Origin: Tieghemostelium lacteum
Taxonomy: Eukaryota; Evosea; Eumycetozoa; Dictyosteliales; Raperosteliaceae
Reading direction: 5' to 3'
NCBI GenBank assembly: GCA_001606155.1
Contig: LODT01000031.1
Location: 124,001-188,000, forward strand
Length of the DNA stretch: 64,000 bases
The notes beneath the pieces are model-generated. The model ran no database searches and was not told the DNA's origin. It saw only the letters and a list, made by a program, of their open reading frames with translations. Positions within the stretch are counted from its first letter, which is position 1; the number at the start of each line of letters is the position of its first letter. A program made the position numbers and the translations under genes. Shown here piece by piece: positions 56,700-64,000 of this stretch.

Positions 56700-58057
56700 A
56701 TGGGACTTTTTGGTGGAAGAAAACATGGTGGAATGTTTACATTCAACAAAGATGATGGTTATTTAGAAGGTATTTTAAGAGGATTCAAAAAAGGTATCCT
56801 AACTCGTGCCGACTATTCCAACTTTTGTCAATGTGATAATTTAGAAGGTTAGTATTTATAAATTGAGATCTATTTTAGAAATCTTGGAAAATCAAGGGAT
56901 TCATAAGACACACGTGGATTACTATGAACTTTTTCAGAAAGATATTGAAATATATCATAGAAGATATTTAAAATTGGAAATTAGATATTAATATTGATAA
57001 TTGTCAATTTGTGAACAGATATGAAAATGCACTTTTTGTCAACTGATTATGGTGATTTCTTACAAGGTGAACCATCACCAATTCACACCACAACCATTGC
57101 AGAGAAAGCAACACAAAAACTTGTAAATGAATTTAATCACATTAGAAATCAAGCTGTTGAACCACTCTCTACATTTATGGACTATATCTCATATGGATAC
57201 ATGATTGATAATGTAGTATTACTAATCACTGGTACTCTTCACGAAAGAGATATCTCTGAATTGGTTGAAAAATGTCACCCATTAGGTTTATTCAAATCAA
57301 TGGCAACTTTATCTGTTGTACACAATGTTGCTGAACTTTACAACACAGTTTTAATTGATACTCCATTAGGTAAATATCAACAGATTTCAAAATATCCTCT
57401 TTATGTAAAGAGATACTAATTTTTTTTTTTTCTCCAAAAAAACAACGACATTTATTATTTAAATAATGATTTGAATATACAGCTCCATACATTCAAAACT
57501 GTTTATCTGAAGAGGATTTAGATGAAATGAATATTGAAATTATTAGAAATACATTATATAAAGCCTATTTGGAAGACTTTTATGGTTACTGTCAATATCT
57601 TGGTGGACAAACAGCATTGATTATGACAGATATATTAAAATTTGAAGCCGATCGTAGATCAATTAATATTACCATCAATTCATTTGGTGCCTCTGAATTG
57701 ACCAAAGACGATCGTGAAAAACTCTATCCATCTGTTGGTTTATTGTACCCAGAAGGTACTTCTAAACTCACCAAAGCTGAGGATGTTGATCAAGTTAGAG
57801 GTATTCTAGATACCTATTCTGCTTACCGTAGCTTTTTCAATGAAGGTCTAAACAGTTCTGAAAAGTCTTTGGAAGACTCTTTCTTTGAATACGAAGTACA
57901 CTTGAACAAAATGGCATTCCAAGATCAATATGGTTACGGTGTCTTTTATGCTTACATTAAATTAAGAGAACAAGAGATTAGAAATATAGTTTGGATCGCC
58001 GAGTGTATTAGTCAAAGTATGAAACAAAAAATTAATCAATTTATTCCAATTTTCTAA
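56700..58057 (+). CDS. vatD: V-type proton ATPase subunit d
   Basis: Exons 56700-56847, 57019-57369 and 57483-58057 (introns of 171 and 113 bases, both phase 1) encode 357 residues, near the usual 350. Landmarks are [24 protein letters not shown] joined by splicing to [72 protein letters not shown] and the end [11 protein letters not shown]. Subunit d caps the membrane ring of the V-ATPase and couples it to the rotor. In dictyostelids the pump acidifies endosomes and drives the contractile vacuole. Confidence 0.96.
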
Positions 58058-58500
58058 AATATTCCATTAACAACAACAAATATCACCATCACCATCCACT
58101 CAAAATACCAACAAATACCAAAATATTTTCTAATTTCACCTTTAACCACAAACAATCTATAATACTAGCTAAAATAAATATAATATTGAGCCAATGTTAA
58201 TCCAATAACATTGGGAAAAAAAATAAATAAATTTAACAAATAATATTTAAACAACCATTGCCATTCTAATTTACTGAATTTCAAAAACCACTATAGGTTT
58301 ATAAAAAGGCAGCTTCTTATAAATTTTATTGTAATAATGAATAAAAAAACTAAACAAAAATAGTAATATGGTTCATGGTTTATTCTTAAAATAAAACATA
58401 TATAGCTTTTAATTATTTGAATAATTAAATTCATTTAAATTAAATATTTCTAAAGTTACCTTTGAATAATTATTCTTAGAACATATATACATATCTCAAA
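58058..58500. other. spacer between V-ATPase d and the duplicated cluster
   Basis: 443 bases of A/T-rich sequence with a CACCATCACCATC patch near 58083. Nothing coding is supported. The left boundary of the duplicated cluster probably lies here. Confidence 0.5.
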
Positions 58501-59757
58501 ATGTTATCAAAAATCATTTGTGTATGTTAAATTGTATTGGTTTAGTTGTTTATTTTAGAAAAGAAATTGCAGAATATTTCAATAATCAACCAGAAAATAA
58601 TAAAAAAAATAATGAACAACACCTACAAGATAATAATAAAACAAAAAATACTATAAATAATACCCAACAAAAGACACAAATAATTGTACACAAGAAAGCC
58701 ACAGTGCTTCCAATGTTAAAGAAGATAATTGTATCACCTTTTGTTTTGGATTGTGGTGATGGGCATATTGTACTGGGAAATTATGAATTAATGGTAAAGG
58801 TTAAATTGGTTGAATCTTTAGTTAGAGATGAAATGGTTCCGATTACTGGTCCAATGAATCAAATGGTTCTGTACAAAAATGAATGTGGTCCATATGAATT
58901 ACTTGAGACGATGTACCAATTGGAAGTTGATATTGGCGAGTTTATAAAGAATGCCATTATCTCCGAAGACTTCTATGTCTTGATGAAGCATCTCCAGAAT
59001 AATTTTGAAACTATGGCTGAACACTGGAGTTTTGTTCAGACAATTCCAAGATGAAAACTCCTTGGAAGAGGACCAATACAATAGTGATGTTGACCTCTGT
59101 AACAATTTCCAAGACAATCTGGGTGCCTTTATTGAAAAGTTCCGTGGACTGAATAAACCAGATGAAATCCACCGTCAAGAGCACGCCAGAGTTCTGAGTG
59201 GTCTGGAAAATGGATTCCATATTATGAAAGGTCTGGTAAAAGATCTTGCCACCGCTGAAGAGAATGGTTTGGACATCATTTTCAAAGCCAGAATTGTCAA
59301 GTAAATGAAAGTATCCAGCTTGAATAGTCTATGTAGAATAGCCATGGAATATCAAAGAGTTATAGAATTCTGGTGGTTTATTGGTGAAATTGAAAAGTTG
59401 CTACCAAGTCGTATTAGAGATATGAGCACCAATGAATCACATCTTAGTCTATTCAAAGTTTTGGATACTGTAGTTTCTGGCTTGAAGACAGGGGTCTACG
59501 ATAAACCATCATTTATATATGCAGACATGAGATTGCCATTGGTCCCATGGTTATCAAGTTTTACAATGAAAACCATGGAGTTATGGAAAGATATAATAAA
59601 TTGTTTTCTCAAAGATTGTATGCTTCCAAACTTGAGTAGAGCCACCATCTGTATATCAAGTCTGCTTTTTCTGATATCATTAGGATCCCAGAGAGAATTG
59701 AAAAGAATGCTAGTGAAATTGAGTCTTGTTTCTCCCTCTTTCTGGCACTAGCTCCAG
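58501..59757 (+). pseudogene. broken unknown gene, copy A
   Basis: Three successive coding-like blocks lie in different frames: 58518-59054 (SPFVLDCGDGHIVLGNYELM), about 59035-59304 (EEDQYNSDVDLCNNFQDNLG) and 59305-59751 (FDNE-poor, with SLFKVLDTVVSGLKTGVYDK). I find no splice sites that join them. Against copy B (62845-63190) it lacks about 100 bases near 59027, where copy B has extra sequence between GAACACTGGA and TCTGTTCAGACAATTCC. It is therefore a decayed member of a local family. It is not recognised by sequence. The A-rich poly-Asn segment near 58590 is dictyostelid in style. Confidence 0.6.
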
Positions 59758-59939
59758 TCTTCTCCGAATCAGTTTCATGGCTTAACCAGTATCAAGATCA
59801 CTTGTGAAGAGAGTCTTAAAGTAAGCAATGATTCTGTATTGGTATTCTCCATCCAACTCCACTCTCAATCACTTCAGTTTCAAATGTATATTTCAAACAA
59901 TTTAACATTTAAAATAAATTAAAATTAATAAATACCATT

Positions 59940-60938
59940 TTATTTAAATTTCCTATATTTATATAACTTGAGTTTGATTGGTGTATGTAGTTTGAAATTG
60001 AAAATTTTTTTGTTTTTTAATGTTTTCAAAGTGGTCAAATATTCTGTTTTTAACTTACCAAATCGGTAGAGTTCATACAATTTGTAATATGCTGCTACCG
60101 AAACTCCATTGACAACCCCTAATACAATACCCAGTGATTTTAATGAATAGGATGCAGTTTTATCATGATCAGATTTAGAAGGAGGTGCAACTATTCCTTT
60201 AGAAGTTTCTGATACTGGTTTGGTGGGTGTGGCTGGGGTGTCCGTGTTGGAGATGGGGTACTGGTATTTTCTGGTAATGCAGGGGGAGGGGTGAGGAGGG
60301 GAGTTGGTAATTGGGTTGTACTAGCCACCCAATACTGGCTCGTCTTGTAAGAGCCTATTGAGGACCCTTTTAACTCTTGGAAATAAACGAGCCTGAGGAA
60401 ATCCTTTGCTATAAATTTGAACAATTTCTTGGTAATAACTTTGAACAGTTTCCAGAAAATCAACAGGTATATCACGAATATTTGTTTTAAGATTGACCAT
60501 AAAAAAAAAATTATTTCCAAATATTATATTTCCAGGTGAGTAAAATACCATAATTAAATGAGATTCCATATTGTCAGCTATCGCATCTCCAATATTTGTG
60601 TGATTAACCTCAACATCAGTTTTGAGATAACAATAATAAGAACTCTTTTGAGCTAGTTCATAATAGGGATCCGCTTTATCATTGAGATGATCATAAATTC
60701 TATCATAAAGAGTGCCATTAACCTTCCCGATATATTCTAACATATTCAAACCATTAGTTGGATCGATAGTAAAGAATGCATAAATCCCACTGATATCTTT
60801 TGTGGAGGAATATTCAGGGAGATACGGTTTATGGTTTTCATCGAAAGATGGCACACATTTCCACATACCAATTTTAAATCCTATTGGACCTTGTGCATTT
60901 TCAGGGGGATAGAGGACAGAATAATATCTCCCGAACAT
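59940..60938 (-). CDS. GIY-YIG domain membrane protein
   Basis: Exon 1 (60938-60336) and exon 2 (60260-59940) with a proposed 75-base intron give 307 residues. The N-terminal domain has the GIY-YIG pattern: SGIYAFFTIDPTNG, then LEYIGKVNGTLYDRIYDHL, and later an acidic NMESHLIMVFYSPGN in the place of the catalytic Glu. Exon 2 encodes a Thr/Pro/Ser linker, one membrane helix (LKSLGIVLGVVNGVSVAAYY) and a Lys-rich tail. The intron is a multiple of three and unusually C-rich. If it is not removed, one in-frame stop ends the protein at 60321 after PVLGG. GIY-YIG domains are nucleases or structural relatives; the role here is unknown. It belongs to the duplicated cluster. Confidence 0.6.
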
Positions 60939-61123
60939 TGCTAGTAAAATTATTATTATTAAAAATGTTCAGAAAATGAAATCTTTGTGTTAAATAATAA
61001 TAAATAAAAATTAATTATATTCTACAAAGTGTGGTGAAAAAATAAATTAACACTAATAACCACTTTATTTAGAATCAGTGATTTTCATAATTTTTATTCA
61101 AAATACCTAAACAAAGAAATTAA

Positions 61124-61543
61124 ATGTCAGAGAACAAAAATCAAAAGATAATTCCATCTTGTCCAATTCATCTAAGAGTTTATCAAATATACAATGACTT
61201 TGATACAAATTACACAGCTATAGGATGTCCAATTCAAATAGGTGGGGTGTATCTTGGTAGAGATATAGATGAGTTTTCAATTGTGGTGCCTAAAATAATT
61301 AGTGGATTGTGTAATGAAGGGTGTAGACATATAATTCTTAAACAAATACAAATAACTCATTCATGGTTAGCAACATGCGAGGACCTTATTAAACATACTC
61401 GCCTTGGTTTACCTGGTAAATACCCTGGTACCAAGGATCTTTTAAGATATTCATGTGACAATGAATACAAAGACAAAGATGATATTTTACCATTCTATAC
61501 TGATTTATCTTTTCTCCAAAAGTACAAATTTCCACCAAAATAA
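61124..61543 (+). CDS. 139-residue protein of unknown family, paralogue 1
   Basis: A clean ATG-to-TAA frame. It starts MSENKNQKIIPSCPIHLRVY, then CPIQIGGVYLGRDIDEFSIV, SGLCNEGCRHIILKQI, SWLATCEDLIKHTRLGLPG and a C-terminal KDKDDILPFY. There is no signal peptide or membrane segment. Seven cysteines are spread through it (SCPIH, GCPI, LCNEGCRH, ATCED, SCDNE). Paralogue 2 at 62390 is about 90 percent identical. I do not recognise the fold. The upstream 100 bases are also duplicated, so a promoter was copied too. Confidence 0.75.
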   Translation: MSENKNQKIIPSCPIHLRVYQIYNDFDTNYTAIGCPIQIGGVYLGRDIDEFSIVVPKIISGLCNEGCRHIILKQIQITHSWLATCEDLIKHTRLGLPGKYPGTKDLLRYSCDNEYKDKDDILPFYTDLSFLQKYKFPPK

Positions 61544-62085
61544 AATTTAAAAAACTAATTATTCTAGAGGTGGAGGGAATATATATAGATTATGGATGTG
61601 GCACATTGTTTCAATTAAAATTCGAGTTAATGGAAGAAGTGATATCAAAAAGTTATAATGGGTTGATAAGTTTCTATAAAAAAAGAATAAATAATTTATA
61701 CTACTAAAAATAACTTCGATTTATAAATATCTCCAAACCTCAATCATCAATGGCAGTTGAGCTGCTAGTTCATCAAGATACCGTAATAATACAATTCCAT
61801 CAACTACATTGGGTCACTACCTGTTAGTACAAATACTAATAGAAATATCTCTGCATTCCGATCACCACCACTTTGCTCAACTCAGTATCCTGCAAAAAAA
61901 ACAGAACGGATTTTCAGTTAAAGTACAACAAATTTCATATTGGAATTGTAATTTTTTATTCTAAATATGGTATATCTTCTGTATAGGATAAAAAAGGATT
62001 CATTAACAAATTCCATTAATACCAAAAATGGTGCTAACAATTCAAATCTCAGGGTGATTGTAAAAAACATAAATCAACATCATTT
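61544..62085. other. decayed sequence between the paralogues
   Basis: Contains a 45-codon open stretch near 61570-61706 (GIYIDYGCGTLFQLKFELME) with no start or partner, and nothing else I can name. It is probably the worn remainder of a duplicated unit. Confidence 0.35.
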
Positions 62086-62389
62086 CCAAATAACAATTTT
62101 AAAAATTATTGGACTTTGTGCATATAAGACAGAATAATTTCTCACTCCGGAGTCGACTTTTGCTAATAGTAAAATTATTAAAAATGTTAAGTTTATTGTT
62201 CATAATTGAAATTTTTGTGATAAAATATAATAATTAATAAAAAATAAATTATATTCTACAATGTGTGTGGTTAAACATAAAATAAAATAACACTAGAACC
62301 ACTTTTTTTGAATCAGTGATTTTCATAATTTTTTATTCAACTGTATCAATAAATACCAAAACCTTATTAATAAATATAATAAAAATTAA
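62086..62389. repeat. decayed copy of the GIY-YIG 5' end and paralogue promoter
   Basis: Aligns by eye with about 60880-61123: shared GACAGAATAAT, AAAATTATTAAAAATGTT, ATTATATTCTACAA and GAATCAGTGATTTTCATAAT. The GIY-YIG reading frame is lost on this copy; the part just upstream of the paralogue start is the best kept. Confidence 0.75.
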
Positions 62390-62809
62390 ATGTCAGAGAA
62401 CAAAAATCAAAAGATAATTCCATCTTGTCCAATTCATCTAAGAGTTTATGAAATTTACAATGACTTTGATACAAATTACACAAATACAGGGTGTCCAATT
62501 CAAATAGGTGGGGTGTATCTTGGTGATGATATAGATGAGTTTTCAATTGTGGTGCCAAAAATAATTAGTGGATTGTGTAATGAAGGGTGTAGACATATAG
62601 TTCTTAAACAAATACAAATAACTCATTCATGGTTAGCAACATGCGAGGACCTTATTAAACATACTCGCCTTGGTTTACCAGGTCGATACCCTAACTCAGA
62701 TGATCTTTTAATATATACATGTGACAATGAATTCAAAGACAAAGATGATATTTTACCATTCTATAATGATTTATCTTTTCTCCAAAAGTATCAATTTCCA
62801 CCAAAATAA
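62390..62809 (+). CDS. 139-residue protein of unknown family, paralogue 2
   Basis: Same length and frame as paralogue 1, beginning MSENKNQKIIPSCPIHLRVY. By my count 14 of 139 residues differ (for example GDDIDEF for GRDIDEF, and a cluster at 103-117 where GRYPNSDDLLIYTCDNEF replaces GKYPGTKDLLRYSCDNEY). Only about five codons differ silently. All cysteines are kept. The reading frame is intact, so the gene is probably functional. It follows a decayed promoter-side copy and precedes pseudogene copy B. Confidence 0.75.
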   Translation: MSENKNQKIIPSCPIHLRVYEIYNDFDTNYTNTGCPIQIGGVYLGDDIDEFSIVVPKIISGLCNEGCRHIVLKQIQITHSWLATCEDLIKHTRLGLPGRYPNSDDLLIYTCDNEFKDKDDILPFYNDLSFLQKYQFPPK

Positions 62810-62844
62810 AATTTAATAACTAATTTTAATCTCTTATATAAAGT

Positions 62845-63190
62845 GAGTGTGGTCCATATGAATTACTTGAGGGATATACCAATTGGAAGTTGATTTTGGC
62901 CTGTTTATTTAGAATGCCATTTTCTCCGAAGACTTATTGATGGAGGAACTCCAGAATAATTTTGAAACTATGATTGAACACTGGATCTATGCTTAAATGA
63001 ATTCCAATGGTGCCTCTAGTAACTAGATATACCAACATGGTGTCAAGGAGTCTGAGAAAATGTATTTGATTTGAAGAATCTGTTCAGACAATTCCAAGAT
63101 GATAACTCCATGGAAGAGGACCAATACAATAGTGATGTTGAACTTTAAAATAAATTAAAATACCATTTTATTTACATTTCTATATTTATA
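62845..63190 (+). pseudogene. broken unknown gene, copy B fragment
   Basis: Matches copy A at 58881-59092 (GGTCCATATGAATTACTTGA, TTCTCCGAAGACTT, ACAATTCCAAGATGA) and then jumps to the copy A 3' flank (59909-59958), with the part between missing. It keeps about 100 bases that copy A lost. It has no usable frame. Confidence 0.7.
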
Positions 63191-63215
63191 TATAATTTGT
63201 ATATACTATTATTGA

Positions 63216-64000
63216 TTAATGATTTCTTAAATCATCAAGTTTATTAGTTACTCTTGCTAAATTATAAATTGTTGATACAACACTTTTCATATTTCTTATT
63301 TCATACAAGTCTAATGAGTGAAATAAAAACCTTTTATCAACACCAACAGTTTCACAAGCTTGTAAGAAATTAACTATATTTTCTAACTGATGAAATGGAG
63401 TTGGTGTCAAATTTATCTTTTTAATTATATTTGGTCTTAGTGAATTGATTAATCTATAAATGAGGTTATGTAATTTGAATTAGTATTGGAGGTTTAGAAT
63501 GAAATAAAGATTGGGAATAATACTTACTGACATAGGATGACCCCAGATCTAAGATGGTGGGATAGTGGTGAGGAATTTGGTAAATGTGGAGGTAGATCAC
63601 AAAGTTCATTAGCAAGTTGTTTTTGTATCCAAACTTTGATATCATCTTCAGATTTCTCTTGATCAATTTCAGTGAGTTTATAGTAATAGGTGTTTTTGTT
63701 TGGTGATGAGAATATAATATTTTGACTATTTGGACTAGTGTTACCTGGTGATAGTAGAGAACTTGTGGAACTATTTGGTGACATTGGTAATGTACTATGT
63801 TGATTTTGTAATTTTTTTATAGTTCTGTTGGCTAATGGTGATTTATATGGCGATCCCATTGTGGCACTTTGACCACCACCACTATTACTTCTGGATTTAG
63901 TTACAAGAGGTAGTGAAGGTGATGATGTTGATGTTGGTAATTTTAGAGTTTCAATAATGGATGATACGGATGAAAAGGAATTTGAAGTTCCAAGTTTTGA
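63216..64000 (-). CDS. calponin-homology domain protein, C-terminal part (cut by window edge)
   Basis: The frame enters at 64000 on the minus strand, runs to a donor at 63528 and resumes at 63453-63216 after a 74-base intron (phase 2). A Ser/Pro-rich stretch (TMGSPYKSPLANRTIKKLQN) leads into a CH domain: DDIKVWIQKQLANELCDLPP, then LRSGVILC joined to QLINSLRP, then TPTPFHQLENIVNFLQACET and DLYEIRNMKSVVSTIYNLAR. This is the calponin/transgelin (type 3) form, which binds actin or signalling partners. The protein ends shortly after the CH domain. The N-terminus lies outside the window. Confidence 0.85.

Noticed and set aside
60191-60520. Pro-rich minus-strand frame overlapping the GIY-YIG gene
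   Set aside because: It is a different frame from both the GIY-YIG domain and the membrane helix, and the true frame continues past a single stop that a 75-base intron can remove.
1-64000. tRNA genes, CRISPR arrays, riboswitches, intact transposons
   Set aside because: None was seen on reading both strands. CRISPR and riboswitch structures are not expected here, and no transposase or reverse transcriptase signature was found.

Overview
The window is nuclear DNA of a dictyostelid social amoeba; the species is not resolved. It is very A+T-rich and densely packed with genes on both strands. Introns are short (about 36-220 bases, mostly 55-85), almost all GT-AG and richer in A+T than the exons. 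Coding regions carry poly-Asn, poly-Gln and Ser/Thr tracts. Several families are typical of this group: Roco kinases, TKL pseudokinases, F-box/LRR proteins and multiple RasGEF/RhoGAP proteins. I rebuilt exon-intron structures by hand from splice signals, reading-frame phase and family alignment from memory. No search was run, so multi-exon models are inferences with the phase arithmetic checked.

Layout. 1-7.3 kb: the end of an unknown gene, an F-box/LRR protein, cytosolic malate dehydrogenase, a coiled-coil protein and a longin-type membrane protein. 7.6-17.9 kb: a giant RhoGAP-GRAM-pseudomyotubularin-LRR-Roc-COR-kinase protein, then an LD-motif/pseudokinase/ARM protein. 17.9-30.4 kb: COX16, mitochondrial-type methionine aminopeptidase, a Cys-rich RE/RD protein, a vWA protein, a hypothetical protein, RABL3 and the Retriever subunit VPS35L. 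30.5-31.7 kb: a scrambled block with a piece of large-subunit rRNA, a 26-base inverted repeat, a 49-base inverted copy and pieces of a broken nuclease-like gene. 32-41.8 kb: MED17, RRP46/EXOSC5, prefoldin 4, a small membrane protein, a RasGEF and an F-BAR/RhoGAP. 42-50.4 kb: a sirtuin, a tail-anchored STAND NTPase, a DHH-CBS-nucleotidyltransferase-like fusion, a DUF1772 protein, TTC1 and a small secreted protein. 50.5-58.1 kb: LC8 dynein light chain, Rab32, UBE2W, a CBM20-ubiquitin protease and V-ATPase subunit d. 58.5-63.2 kb: a tandemly duplicated, partly decayed cluster (an unknown pseudogene, a GIY-YIG membrane protein and a pair of 139-residue paralogues). 63.2-64 kb: the C-terminal part of a calponin-homology protein.

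Membrane traffic and the endolysosome are well represented (VPS35L, Rab32, RABL3, V-ATPase d, the longin protein, LC8). So are Ras/Rho signalling (the Roco protein, RasGEF, F-BAR/RhoGAP) and core RNA or protein handling (RRP46, MED17, prefoldin, TTC1, UBE2W). No operon logic applies. Neighbours are mostly unrelated housekeeping genes, with the accessory content confined to 30.5-31.7 kb and 58.5-63.2 kb. The most unusual items are the DHH-CBS fusion whose nucleotidyltransferase module looks catalytically dead, the CBM20-deubiquitinase, the tail-anchored NLR-like NTPase, the composite Roco protein, start codons alone on their own exon, and the rapidly diverging 139-residue gene pair.
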